Shown here: positions 17,441-26,947 of the stretch, piece after piece | How the letters are laid out: each line of letters starts with the position of its first letter | How positions within the stretch are numbered: position 1 is the stretch's first letter | Assembly (NCBI RefSeq): GCF_000067045.1 | Contig: NC_010125.1 | Coordinates: 708,001-772,000, forward strand | DNA length: 64,000 nt | Direction: 5' to 3' | Source of the DNA: Gluconacetobacter diazotrophicus PA1 5 | Lineage (GTDB): Bacteria; Pseudomonadota; Alphaproteobacteria; Acetobacterales; Acetobacteraceae | Program-made: the position numbers and the translations under genes | Notes under the pieces: generated by a model | Told to the model about the DNA's origin: nothing | Databases searched by the model: none | What the model saw: only the letters and a program-made list of their open reading frames with translations

Positions 17441-20400
17441 GCGATGTCGTCACCATCCCGCCGCATGTGCCTTTCCTGGACGCGGTCGCGACCCGGTGGA
17501 TGGCCGAAATCGCGGACGATCCGCAGCGCAGCGGCGACGGGCTGATTCTGCTGCCCAGCCGCCGCGCCGCCCGCGCCTTGACCGAGGCCTTCCTGCGCCA
17601 TGCCGATGGCCGGCCCATGCTGCTGCCGCGCATCGCCCCCATCGGCAGCCTGGACGAATCCGCCCTGGCCCTGTCGGGGCAGGAGGCGCTGGACCTGCCG
17701 CCCGCCGTCGAACCGCTGCGCCGGCTGGCGACGTTGACGCGTCTGATCCTGCAGGCCGGCGATGCCTTCGGCGATGTCCGCACCATCGACCAGGCCTGGC
17801 CGCTGGCCCAGGCCCTGGCGGACCTGATGGACGATGCCGAATGGGCGGAATGCGATCTGGCGGAGCGCCTGCCGGCGGCGGCCGAGGGCGATTTCGCCGA
17901 ACATTGGCACCTGACCCTGCGTTTCCTGTCGATCGTGACCGGGATCTGGCCCGCCTGGCTGGCCGAGGAGGGGGTCATGAATCCCGCCGCCCGGCAGGTC
18001 GCCCTGCTGCACGCCCAGGCCCGGCGGTGGCACGCCTCTCCCCTGCCGGGCGGCGAGCGGCTGTGGGCCGTGGGCTTCACCGACGCCATGCCGTCGGTCC
18101 TGGCCGTGCTGGACGCGGTGCTGGCTATGCCGGGCGGGCGGCTGGTGCTGCCCGGTGTCGATCTCTCGCTGGACGAGGCGACGTGGACCGCTCTGCCGGA
18201 CGGCCACCCGCAGGCCGGCATCGCCCGGCTGTTGGCGGGCGTGGGCCGGAACCGCGCCGACCTGGCGCAATGGGGCGATCCGTCCGGTGACGCAGGTTCG
18301 GGTGACGCGGGTGCCGCCTGCCCGGTGGACCGGGGCGCGGTACTGGCCCGTGCCCTGCTGCCGGCGGCGGCATTGGGCGAATGGCTGCGGGACACCACGC
18401 CGGTCGCGATGGACGGACTGTCGGTCCTGCGCGCCGCCGACCAGCAGGAGGAAGCGGCGGCCATCGCGCTGCTGCTGCGCCAGGCGATCGCGGAACCGGG
18501 GCATCGCGCCGCCCTGGTGACGCCCGACCGGGGCCTGGCCGGCCGGGTCGCGGTGGAACTGGCGCGCTGGGGCGTGGTGGCGGACGACAGCGCCGGCGAA
18601 CCGCTGGGGGCCACCCCGCCCGCGATCTTCCTGCGCCTGGTGGTGCAGGCCGCGACCGGCGGATTGTCGCCCGTCGCCCTGCTGTCGCTGCTGAAACATC
18701 CGCTGGCGGCCTGCGGCCTGTCGCCCGGGGCCTGCCGTGCCTCGGCCCGCCTGCTGGAACGCGCGCTGCTGCGCGGACCGGCGCCTCGGCCCGGAATCGA
18801 CGGGCTGCGCGATCGCCTGGCCGTGGCGCGCGACGACGCGCATGGCGCACTGGCCGACCGGCCCGACGCGCCCGAGGACCTGGCCGGGTTCGTCGACCGG
18901 GTAGAACGATGCCTGGCGCCGCTGCTGACCCTGGTCGCGGCGCCGGCCCCGGGGCCGGTCGCCGACCTGCTGGCCGGCCTGGTCGAAGCCGCCGAGGCAC
19001 TGGCCACCACCGACGACCGGGCCGGGGCGGACCGCCTGTGGGCGGGCGAGGACGGCAACGCGCTGGGCCAGCACCTGGCCGCGCTGATCGCGTTCTGCGA
19101 CGTGCTGCCGGCGCAGGGGGCGACGATCCTGGATGGCCTGCTGGCGGCCTCGATGGCTGGCCAGACCGTGCGTTCGCGGCGCGGCCTGCGCGGACGGGAC
19201 GCCACGGCGCTGCATCCGCGCATCTTCATCTGGGGCCTGATGGAAGCCCGGCTGCAGGCTGTCGAGACGATGGTGCTGGGTGCGCTGGTCGAAACCGTAT
19301 GGCCCCCCGCGACCGATCCCGGCCCGTGGATGAGCCGTCCGATGCGTGCCCGCGTGGGTCTGCCCTCGCCGGAACGCGCGATCGGGCAGGCGGCGCATGA
19401 TTTCGTCGCCTGCGCCTGCGCCGCCCCGCGGGTCGTGCTGTCGGTCCCCGGCCGGCGCGACGGCGCGCCCACCGTGCCCGCGCGCTGGCTGGTGCGGCTG
19501 GATGCCTTCCTGGCGGGACGGGACCAGGCGCTGGCCGCGCACCCGGCCCTGTCCTGGCTGTCGCGGCTGGACCGGCCGGTGGATGCGCCCCGCCCGGTCG
19601 CCCCGCCACGGCCCCGCCCGCCCCTGGCCGCCCGGCCGCGCGCCCTGACCATCACCGAGATCGAAACCTGGATGCGCGACCCCTATGCCATCCATGCGCG
19701 CCATATCCTGGGCCTGCGCCGGCTGAAGGAGATCGAGGAACCGGCGGACGCCGCCGACTACGGCACGATCGTCCATGCGGCGCTGGACCGCTGGTTCCGC
19801 CAGCCGGTCGAGAGGCGATCGGCGGCGGGCGAGGCCGGGTTGCGCGCGACCTTCGCCGAGGAACTGGCGGCCGCCCGCCTGCGTCCGGCGCTGGCCGCCT
19901 GGTGGGCGCCGCGCCTGGCGCGGATCGCGGCCTGGGTGGTCCAGGCCGAGGCCGCCCGTGCCTCGGGCCAGGCCGGTGCCGTCGTGACCCGGACCGAACG
20001 GTCGGGAACGGTGGAACTGTCCGGCCTGCCCGGCGGCCCGTTCGTCCTGCGCGGCCGCGCGGACCGGATCGACCGCAACGGGGACGGGGGCCTGACCCTG
20101 ATCGACTACAAGACCGGCACCCTGCCGCGCCGCAAGAGCGTCTTCGCCGGCTGGTCCTCGCAACTGGTGCTGGAGGCCGCGATGGCCGAACGCGGCGCCT
20201 TCGGGGCCGAACTGGCCGGGCGGGCGCGGGAACTGCTCTACTGGCGGCTGACCGGCGGCCCGGAAGCCGGCGAGGACCTGCCGGTGGCGACCGGCCAGGA
20301 ACTGGACGACCTGATCGCCGCGTCCTGGGACAATCTGCGCGGGCTGATCGCGATGTATGACGATCCCGCCCAGCCCTACCTGTCGCACCCCCACCCGGAG

Positions 20401-20481
20401 GAAGGGCCGCGCTTCGCCGATTACGCCCGCCTAGCCCGGGTCGCGGAATGGAGTGCCGCGCGCGACGAGGCCGGATCATGA
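17437..20481 (+). CDS. addB: Double-strand break repair protein AddB
   Basis: Subunit of the AddAB helicase-nuclease that resects DNA ends for RecA loading. The product is about 1014 residues. The N-terminus is a degenerate UvrD-like helicase fold (LILLPSRRAARALTEAFL replaces a normal Walker A). The C-terminal PD-(D/E)xK nuclease has YGTIVHAALDRWF, VLRGRADRID and LTLIDYKTGTLP. The Fe-S cysteine found in many AddB proteins just before PY is Asp (RDPYAIHARH). Overlaps addA by four bases. Confidence 0.92.
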   Translation: MSDVVTIPPHVPFLDAVATRWMAEIADDPQRSGDGLILLPSRRAARALTEAFLRHADGRPMLLPRIAPIGSLDESALALSGQEALDLPPAVEPLRRLATLTRLILQAGDAFGDVRTIDQAWPLAQALADLMDDAEWAECDLAERLPAAAEGDFAEHWHLTLRFLSIVTGIWPAWLAEEGVMNPAARQVALLHAQARRWHASPLPGGERLWAVGFTDAMPSVLAVLDAVLAMPGGRLVLPGVDLSLDEATWTALPDGHPQAGIARLLAGVGRNRADLAQWGDPSGDAGSGDAGAACPVDRGAVLARALLPAAALGEWLRDTTPVAMDGLSVLRAADQQEEAAAIALLLRQAIAEPGHRAALVTPDRGLAGRVAVELARWGVVADDSAGEPLGATPPAIFLRLVVQAATGGLSPVALLSLLKHPLAACGLSPGACRASARLLERALLRGPAPRPGIDGLRDRLAVARDDAHGALADRPDAPEDLAGFVDRVERCLAPLLTLVAAPAPGPVADLLAGLVEAAEALATTDDRAGADRLWAGEDGNALGQHLAALIAFCDVLPAQGATILDGLLAASMAGQTVRSRRGLRGRDATALHPRIFIWGLMEARLQAVETMVLGALVETVWPPATDPGPWMSRPMRARVGLPSPERAIGQAAHDFVACACAAPRVVLSVPGRRDGAPTVPARWLVRLDAFLAGRDQALAAHPALSWLSRLDRPVDAPRPVAPPRPRPPLAARPRALTITEIETWMRDPYAIHARHILGLRRLKEIEEPADAADYGTIVHAALDRWFRQPVERRSAAGEAGLRATFAEELAAARLRPALAAWWAPRLARIAAWVVQAEAARASGQAGAVVTRTERSGTVELSGLPGGPFVLRGRADRIDRNGDGGLTLIDYKTGTLPRRKSVFAGWSSQLVLEAAMAERGAFGAELAGRARELLYWRLTGGPEAGEDLPVATGQELDDLIAASWDNLRGLIAMYDDPAQPYLSHPHPEEGPRFADYARLARVAEWSAARDEAGS

Positions 20482-23400
20482 ACCCGCTGGATGCGATCGG
20501 CCTGGCCAACGCCAGGCAGGGCGAGGCCTCGGACCCGGGGGCGTCGGTCTTCGTCTCGGCCTCGGCGGGCAGCGGCAAGACCAAGCTGCTGATCGACCGG
20601 CTGCTGCGGCTGATGCTGCCGCGCCCCGCGCCCACGCGAGGGGGGACGGGGCGGGGGACCTGCTTGCGGGGGCGGACCCGGCGCGCAATCCAGTGCCTGA
20701 CCTTCACCAAGGCGGCGGCGGCGGAAATGGCGATCCGCCTGCAGAAGCCGGCTGGGGAGTTGGGTAACGCTGCCCGACGCGTCCCTGGACCGGGAACTGG
20801 CCTTCCTGTCGGTCCCGCCGTGCGAGGCGACACGCCGCGCGGCACGCGAATGTTCGCCCGCGTGCTGGACTTGCCGGGCGGAATGCGGATCGGCACCATC
20901 CATGCCTTCTGCCAGTCCCTGTTGCGGCGCTTTCCGGTCGAGGCCGCGATCAGCCCGCATTTCACCCTGGTCGAGGACACGGATGCCCGCATCGCCATGG
21001 GCGAATCCGTCGAAGCCGTGGTCGGCGGCGGCGGGCCGGCGGTCGCGATCCTGGCCAGCCAGATCGGTGCCGGGGATTTCGCCGCCCTGATCGGCGGATT
21101 GCAGGCCCGGCTGCGGCAGTTGCAGCCGGTCATCACGGCGCTGGAGCAGGACCGCGCCGCGATCGAGGCCGCGCTGATGCGCGTGCTGGGCACGCGCGGC
21201 CGCGATGCGGACGCGGTGCGCCGCGCCGCCTGCGCCGTCCCGGACGAGGAGCGGCTGCGCGGGATGCTGCGTATCGTGGCCGAACAGGCCTCGACCGCCG
21301 TTCGCGCCAAGGCCGTCGCGATGCTGGACTGGATGGCCCTGGCGCCGGACGCCCGCGCCGCGCAATGGACGCGTGGCGCGCGGCCCTGTGAAGCAGGACG
21401 GCGAACCGCGCCGCCGGGGCGGCCCACGCGAAATTCGACGAAACGCAGCCGCAGATCGGCGACGCCCTTGCTGGCCGAGGCCGAGCGGATCATCGCGGTG
21501 GACGAGGAATGCCGGGCCATCGCCATCCTGCGCGTCAGCCAGGCCCTGCTGGATGTCGCGGTGCCGGTGCTGCATCGCTATGGCGAGCGCAAGCGCGGGC
21601 GCGGCCTGGTCGATTACGACGACCTGATCGAACGGACCCTGGACCTGCTGAAGGACCCGGGCGCGGCCTGGGTGCTGTACAAGCTCGATGGTGGCATCGA
21701 CCACCTGCTGCTGGACGAGGTGCAGGACACCTCGCCCGACCAGTGGGCGATCGCGGGCGGCCTGACCTCGGAATTCTTCGCCGGGGCGGGCGCGCATGAT
21801 GACGGCGCCCCGCCGCGCACCCTGTTCGCGGTCGGCGACTACAAGCAGTCCATCTATTCCTTCCAGGGGGCCGATCCCGCCGCCTTCCGCCATTGGCGCC
21901 AGCGCTTCCGCCGCCAGGTCGAGGATGCGGGCAGGATGTGGAAGGAACCGGCGCTGACCGTGTCCTTCCGCTCCACCGCGCCGGTGCTGCGCCTGGTGGA
22001 CAGCGTCTTTTCCCTGCCCGACGCCGCGCGCGGACTGGTCGAGCCGGGCGGGGGCGTGCCCGGCCATCTCTCCGCCCGGCCGGGGCAGGGCGGGCGGGTC
22101 GAACTCTGGCCGCTGACCCCGATCGACGAGGCCGGCGAGGACGCCAACCCGTGGGCGGCCCCGCGCGAGAATGCCGGGCAATCCACCGCCGCCCAGCGCC
22201 TGGCCGATTCCCTGGCCGCCTGGATCGTGGCGGAATTGCGCCGCCCGCCCGAACCCGGGCAGGCCCCGCTGACGCCGGGCGACGTGCTGGTGCTGGTGCC
22301 CCGGCGCTCCAATTTCGTGCGGGCCCTGATCCGCGCGCTGAAGACGCAGGACGTTCCGGTGGCGACGCTGGTGCGCACCGGCCTGGTGGACCAGGTGGCG
22401 GTGCAGGACCTGATGGCGCTGTGCGACGCGCTGCTGCTGCCGCAGGACGACCTGACGCTGGCCTGCGTGCTGACCTCGCCACTGGGCGGGGTGTCGGATG
22501 ACGGGGTGATGGACCTGGCGGTCGGACGCGGCGACCGGCCGCTCTGGGCCGTGCTGCGCGACCGCCATGCCGAACGGCCGGACTGGCGCGCGGCCTGGAC
22601 GATGCTGGATGCGCTGTTCCGCCGCGTCGATTACGCCTCGCCCTACGGATTGCTGTCCGAGGCGCTGGGGCCGCTGGGCGGCCGCGCCCGCCTGCTGGCC
22701 CGCCTGGGTCCCGAGGCCGCCGAGCCGGTGGACGAACTGCTCTCCGCGGCCCTGCGCTACGAATCGCTGCATCCGGCCTCGCTGCAGGGGTTCCTGCACT
22801 GGCTGCGCGCGTCGCAGGAAACCGTGAAGCGCGAACCCGACGCGGCGGCCGACATGGTGCGGGTCATGACCGCCCATGGCGCCAAGGGATTGCAGGCCCG
22901 GCTGGTGATCCTGCCCGACACGGTGGGCACGGCGAAGTTCGACGGCGGCCTGGTCTGGGCACGGGACCAGCCCAGCGGCCTGGACCTGCCGCTGTGGGTG
23001 CCGCGCGCCGAAATGGGCATCGGCGTGACCCGCGCGCTGCAGCAGACCATCCGCGCCGCCGCGATCGAGGAATATAACCGTCTGCTCTATGTCGCCCTGA
23101 CCCGGGCCAGCGACCGGCTGGTGGTCTGCGGCTGGCAGCAGAAGCGCATGGTGACGGACGAAAGCTGGTACATGCTCTGCCGTCGCGGCTTCGAACAGGC
23201 CGGCGCCGAGGAACGCCCCTTCGACCTGGGGTGGGAAGGCACTCGCCTGGTGCTGGAGGAAGCCCCCGCGCGCCTGTCCGGCGCCCCCGCCGCGCCCCGA
23301 TCCCGGCCCGAGCCCCCCGCCGTGGCGCTACCCGCCTGGATGGGCCGCGCGCCGGACTGGATCGCCACCCCGCCCTCCGCCGAGGCGAAGCTGCTGCGCC

Positions 23401-24032
23401 CGCTGGTGCCCAGCCGCCCCGACGATGCCCCGCTGGGCCCGCAGCCCGCCGTGCGCTCCCCCCTGGCCATCGCACGCGCCCGCCGCCCCGCCGCGCGCGA
23501 ACAGGCCCTGCGAAAGGGGCAACTGGTGCATGCGCTGCTGCAATACCTGCCCGACCGGCCGGCGGCCGATCGCGCCCGGGTCGCGCGCGACTGGCTGTCG
23601 CGTACCGGGCATGGCCTGGACGCCGCCGAACAGGCACGCATCGCCGCCCAGGTGCTGGCGGTGATGGACGATCCGGCCATGGCGCCGTTGTTCGGACCCG
23701 GCAGCCGCGCGGAGCAGCCCCTGGCCGGCATCGCCGGCGGTGCGGTGATCGTCGGCCAGGTCGACCGCATGATGGTGCGGCCCGGCGACGTGCTGCTGTG
23801 CGATTTCAAGACCAACCGCCAGCCGCCGGACGACGCGGCATCGGTGCCCGTGCTGTACCTGCGCCAGATGGCGTCCTACCACGCGCTGCTTGGTGCCCTC
23901 TATCCCGATCGCCCTGTTCGGTGCACCCTTGTGTGGACCGAGGACGTCCGGATCATGCCCTTGCCCGATTCGCTTCTGGCACATCATGCTCCGGGTCAGG
24001 CCTCAGGCGGGCAGACGCCCGAAGGACCATAA
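20478..24032 (+). CDS. addA: Double-strand break repair helicase-nuclease AddA (contains compensated frameshift patches)
   Basis: UvrD-family helicase with C-terminal nuclease; partner of AddB. About 1184 residues as read. Walker A is [12 protein letters not shown], motif Ia [13 protein letters not shown], Walker [15 protein letters not shown], then [18 protein letters not shown] and the nuclease motif [10 protein letters not shown]. In three patches (about 20640-20687, 20748-20852 and 21367-21467) the translated residues are meaningless, while another frame reads conserved AddA sequence, for example [20 protein letters not shown] and QWDAWRAAL. Each patch returns to the original frame. These look like base-calling errors. 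The true protein should be similar in length. Confidence 0.9.
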   Translation: MNPLDAIGLANARQGEASDPGASVFVSASAGSGKTKLLIDRLLRLMLPRPAPTRGGTGRGTCLRGRTRRAIQCLTFTKAAAAEMAIRLQKPAGELGNAARRVPGPGTGLPVGPAVRGDTPRGTRMFARVLDLPGGMRIGTIHAFCQSLLRRFPVEAAISPHFTLVEDTDARIAMGESVEAVVGGGGPAVAILASQIGAGDFAALIGGLQARLRQLQPVITALEQDRAAIEAALMRVLGTRGRDADAVRRAACAVPDEERLRGMLRIVAEQASTAVRAKAVAMLDWMALAPDARAAQWTRGARPCEAGRRTAPPGRPTRNSTKRSRRSATPLLAEAERIIAVDEECRAIAILRVSQALLDVAVPVLHRYGERKRGRGLVDYDDLIERTLDLLKDPGAAWVLYKLDGGIDHLLLDEVQDTSPDQWAIAGGLTSEFFAGAGAHDDGAPPRTLFAVGDYKQSIYSFQGADPAAFRHWRQRFRRQVEDAGRMWKEPALTVSFRSTAPVLRLVDSVFSLPDAARGLVEPGGGVPGHLSARPGQGGRVELWPLTPIDEAGEDANPWAAPRENAGQSTAAQRLADSLAAWIVAELRRPPEPGQAPLTPGDVLVLVPRRSNFVRALIRALKTQDVPVATLVRTGLVDQVAVQDLMALCDALLLPQDDLTLACVLTSPLGGVSDDGVMDLAVGRGDRPLWAVLRDRHAERPDWRAAWTMLDALFRRVDYASPYGLLSEALGPLGGRARLLARLGPEAAEPVDELLSAALRYESLHPASLQGFLHWLRASQETVKREPDAAADMVRVMTAHGAKGLQARLVILPDTVGTAKFDGGLVWARDQPSGLDLPLWVPRAEMGIGVTRALQQTIRAAAIEEYNRLLYVALTRASDRLVVCGWQQKRMVTDESWYMLCRRGFEQAGAEERPFDLGWEGTRLVLEEAPARLSGAPAAPRSRPEPPAVALPAWMGRAPDWIATPPSAEAKLLRPLVPSRPDDAPLGPQPAVRSPLAIARARRPAAREQALRKGQLVHALLQYLPDRPAADRARVARDWLSRTGHGLDAAEQARIAAQVLAVMDDPAMAPLFGPGSRAEQPLAGIAGGAVIVGQVDRMMVRPGDVLLCDFKTNRQPPDDAASVPVLYLRQMASYHALLGALYPDRPVRCTLVWTEDVRIMPLPDSLLAHHAPGQASGGQTPEGP

Positions 24033-24102
24033 TCTTGATAACCGGGCCGTCCGGCGCCATGTCCGGACGGAAGCCGCCATCGGAAACCCGAGGAGTGATG
24101 TG

Positions 24103-24429
24103 ATGAGCGAAAACACCGTGGCCGTCAGCGACGCCACTTTCGAAAGCGATGTCCTGAAGGCCGAAGGGCCCGTTCTGGTGGATTTCTGGGCCGAATGGTG
24201 CGGCCCCTGCAAGATGATCGCCCCGGCGCTGGACGAGATCGGCGCCGAGTTCAAGGGCAAGCTGACGGTGGCCAAGGTCAATATCGACGACAATCCCGGC
24301 ACGCCGAACAAATACGCCGTGCGCGGCATCCCGACCCTGATCCTGTTCAAGAACGGCCAGCCGGCGGCCACCAAGGTCGGGGCGCTGCCCAAGAGCCAGC
24401 TCAAGGAGTGGGTCAAGAGCAGCCTGTAA
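24103..24429 (+). CDS. trxA: Thioredoxin
   Basis: Cytoplasmic disulfide reductase, 108 residues, with the active site WCGPC (32-36) inside [16 protein letters not shown] and the conserved cis-proline loop [12 protein letters not shown]. The ribosome-binding site AGGAG is 7 bases before the ATG. It lies 70 bases after addA, the common alphaproteobacterial order. Confidence 0.97.
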   Translation: MSENTVAVSDATFESDVLKAEGPVLVDFWAEWCGPCKMIAPALDEIGAEFKGKLTVAKVNIDDNPGTPNKYAVRGIPTLILFKNGQPAATKVGALPKSQLKEWVKSSL

Positions 24430-24435
24430 GGAGGC

Positions 24436-24549
24436 TTGGGGCTCCGCCCCAAACCCCGCCAAAGGGCAGTCGCCCTTTGGAAACCCGATTGTTATCAAAT
24501 GATTGGGGTGCAGGGCCTCAGGCCCTGCCGGGTCCGGGCAGAGCCCGGC
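24436..24549. repeat. Cluster of four palindromes between trxA and hpnK
   Basis: Four successive inverted repeats in 114 bases: TTGGGGC/GCCCCAA (24436-24452), CCAAAGGG/CCCTTTGG (24459-24480), CAGGGCC/GGCCCTG (24511-24527) and GCCGGG/CCCGGC (24527-24549). It fills the gap between two convergent genes. The organisation resembles dispersed intergenic palindromic elements and may act as a bidirectional terminator. Confidence 0.7.
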
Positions 24550-24551
24550 TT

Positions 24552-25391
24552 TCAGGCCGACCAGCTTGTCGGTATGGCGTGGCAATGCGACAGGCCGGCC
24601 CGAAAGCCCGGGCTGCACAGCGTCGCCAGTTCGGCGGCGTGCTCGTAGGTCGGCATCAGCCGTTCCAGCAGCGCGTTCTTCGCGGTGGCCGGGTGGAAAT
24701 AGATTTCCGACAATCCCTCGGGCAGGTGCGCCGCCAGGGCGGCGATCCGCTCGGTGGTCATATGGCCGCTCCAGGCGATGCCGAAGCACCAGTCATTGGT
24801 GCGCAGCCCGGCCCGGTTCGCCTGATGGCGCAGCAGGCCGGTCCAGCGGCGCAGGGCGGCGGCGCCCATCGAATCGCTGTACGTGCCGGCGGCGATCAGC
24901 GGTTCGGGCGGTTCCAGCGGCACCCGTACCGCCGTCAGCCCATGGCGCAGCCCGCTGCGGATCAGGTACTGCCCCACGGTGGGGTGCAGGTGCATGTGCT
25001 TGTGTGCGTTGGCATGGTCCAGCTTCAGTCCCGTGCGGGCGAAGGCGGTGAACTGCGCCTCGATCTCGGCGGCCAACTGGCGGCGCACATCGGGGCGGAA
25101 GAAATAATTGACGCCCAGTTCCATCTGGTTGGACGGAAACTGCCCGGCGGAATCGACCAGCAGCGGAATCTCGGCGGGCGGCAGTATGGCCGGCCCTTCG
25201 ATCACCACCAGGTGCAGCCCGACATGTAGCCCCGGCAGGCGCCGTGCCCGCGCCACCGCGTCCGCCACCGCCGGTCCCGCCACCATCAGGCTGGCGGTGG
25301 ACAGCAGCCCGTCGCGATGGGCGATTTCGATGGCTTCGTTGACCTCTTCCGACAGACCGAAATCGTCGGCGGATACGATCACACGCTTCAT
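24552..25391 (-). CDS. hpnK: Hopanoid deacetylase HpnK
   Basis: YdjC/ChbG-fold deacetylase, 279 residues, that removes the acetyl group from N-acetylglucosaminyl bacteriohopanetetrol during composite hopanoid synthesis. The metal-binding residues are visible: the Asp pair in VSADDFGLSEEVNEAI, HVGLHL, and the His cluster in HANAHKHMHLHP. It is the last gene in the order hpnM-hpnI-hpnJ-hpnK and is preceded by a perfect GC-rich hairpin. The position in the hopanoid cluster makes the specific assignment safe. Confidence 0.93.
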   Translation of the reverse strand: MKRVIVSADDFGLSEEVNEAIEIAHRDGLLSTASLMVAGPAVADAVARARRLPGLHVGLHLVVIEGPAILPPAEIPLLVDSAGQFPSNQMELGVNYFFRPDVRRQLAAEIEAQFTAFARTGLKLDHANAHKHMHLHPTVGQYLIRSGLRHGLTAVRVPLEPPEPLIAAGTYSDSMGAAALRRWTGLLRHQANRAGLRTNDWCFGIAWSGHMTTERIAALAAHLPEGLSEIYFHPATAKNALLERLMPTYEHAAELATLCSPGFRAGLSHCHAIPTSWSA

Positions 25392-25415
25392 GGATAGGTG
25401 TCGCCGGGGGAAAGT

Positions 25416-25439
25416 CCGCCGGGGCCTGGGCCCCGGCGG
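25416..25439. other. Perfect GC hairpin between hpnJ and hpnK
   Basis: Eleven-base arms CCGCCGGGGCC and GGCCCCGGCGG around a two-base centre, all G/C, in the 54-base gap between the hpnJ stop and the hpnK start. It has no U-run. It could be a stabilising or attenuating element within the operon mRNA. Confidence 0.6.
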
Positions 25440-25445
25440 GTGGGC

Positions 25446-26870
25446 TCAGGCCGCGCGGCGGTCGCGCAGGAACTGGAAGAATTCCACGCCCTCGCGCAGG
25501 CGGCGCTTCATCATCTGCGGGCTGCGCACCATCTCGCCGACGATCGAGGCGATCTTCGGCGCGCGGAAATAGAATTTCCGGTAGAATTCCTCGACGCCGT
25601 TGAAGATTTCGCTGTGCGACAGATGCGGGTAGTGCAGGGGGGCCATCTGCACGCCGTTCTCGTCGATCAGTTCCGCGTTGCTTTCGTCCAGCCAGCCGTT
25701 TTCGGTCGCCTGCTTGTGCAGGAACGTGCCGGGATAGGGCGCGGCCAGCGAGACCTGCAGCGTGTGGGGATTGATCTCGGTGGCGAACCTGATCGTCTCC
25801 TGGATCGTCTCCTTGGTCTCGCCGGGCAGGCCCAGGATGAAGGTGCCGTGGATCTTGATTCCCAGTTCGTGGCAGTTCTTCGTGAACTCGCGCGCGACCT
25901 CGACCCGCATGCCCTTCTTGATGTTGTGCAGGATCTGCTGGTTGCCGCTCTCATACCCCACCAGCAGCAGGCGCAGCCCGTTTTCCTTCAGGACTTCCAG
26001 CGTCTTGCGCGGCACGTTGGCCTTGGCGTTGCACGACCAGGTGACGCCCATCTTGCCCAGTTCCTTCGCGATCGCTTCCGCGCGCGGCAGGTCGTCGGTG
26101 AAGGTGTCGTCGTCGAAGAAGAATTCCTTGACCTGCGGGAAATACTGCTTCGCCAGCCGGATTTCGGCAGCCACGTGTTCCGGGCTGCGGGTGCGGTAGC
26201 GATGGCCACCCACGGTCTGCGGCCACAGGCAGAACGTGCAATGCGACTTGCAGCCACGGCCGGTATAGATCGAGATGTACGGGTGCATCAGGTACCCGAT
26301 GAAGTAATCCTCGATCTTCAGGTCCCGCTTGTAGACCTCGGTCACGAAGGGCAGGCTGTCCATGTTCTCGATCATGGCGCGGTCGCGGTTGTGGACGATC
26401 GTGCCGTCCTCGTTGCGCCACGAAATGCCGTCGACCTCGGCAAACGGGCGGCCTTCAGCGATTTCCTTGATCGTGAAGTCGAATTCGTTGCGGGCGACGA
26501 AATCCACCGGCGCGGCCTTCAGCAGGCTTTCCTCGGCCTGGACGGCGACCTTGGCGCCGACCATGCCGATCTTCAGCGCCGGGTTGGCGTCCTTGAGCAT
26601 CTGCGCGACCCGCACGTCCGATGCGAAGGACGGGGTCGAGGTATGCATGATGACCAGGTCGCGGTTGCGCACGTCCTCCAGGATCGGCTCCATCCCCATC
26701 CGGGCCGGCGGCGCGTCGATCAGGCGGCTGCCTTCGACCATGGCGGCGGGCTGCGCCAGCCAGGTCGGGTACCAGAACGACCGGATTTCCCGCTTGGCCT
26801 GGTAGCGCGACCCGGCGCCGCCATCGAAACCGTCGAAGGAAGGGGGTTGCAGGAATAATGTTCTCATCAT
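25446..26870 (-). CDS. hpnJ: Hopanoid radical SAM protein HpnJ
   Basis: B12-binding radical SAM enzyme, 474 residues, that acts after HpnK to rearrange glucosaminyl bacteriohopanetetrol into the cyclitol ether. The N-terminal cobalamin-binding-like domain occupies about 1-170. The radical SAM cluster motif CKSHCTFC lies near 206, with GRGCKSHCTFCLWPQ context. Downstream are the SAM-binding EFFFDDDTFTDD and GYESGNQQIL. The start has two consecutive ATG codons. It lies 78 bases downstream of hpnI. Confidence 0.94.
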   Translation of the reverse strand: MMRTLFLQPPSFDGFDGGAGSRYQAKREIRSFWYPTWLAQPAAMVEGSRLIDAPPARMGMEPILEDVRNRDLVIMHTSTPSFASDVRVAQMLKDANPALKIGMVGAKVAVQAEESLLKAAPVDFVARNEFDFTIKEIAEGRPFAEVDGISWRNEDGTIVHNRDRAMIENMDSLPFVTEVYKRDLKIEDYFIGYLMHPYISIYTGRGCKSHCTFCLWPQTVGGHRYRTRSPEHVAAEIRLAKQYFPQVKEFFFDDDTFTDDLPRAEAIAKELGKMGVTWSCNAKANVPRKTLEVLKENGLRLLLVGYESGNQQILHNIKKGMRVEVAREFTKNCHELGIKIHGTFILGLPGETKETIQETIRFATEINPHTLQVSLAAPYPGTFLHKQATENGWLDESNAELIDENGVQMAPLHYPHLSHSEIFNGVEEFYRKFYFRAPKIASIVGEMVRSPQMMKRRLREGVEFFQFLRDRRAA

Positions 26871-26947
26871 GATACGCAAATCCTCGGGCGGGGGGACATC
26901 GGTCCGGCGCCGCCATTCTTGGTCTGTCTTATGTCGTGTGGGGTGCG

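Noticed and set aside
17271-20394. Very long open frames (up to ~990 codons) antisense to addB
   Set aside because: They are products of high GC content and codon bias in the sense gene. The translations are Arg/Pro/Gln-rich and show no domain, while the sense frame is clearly AddB.
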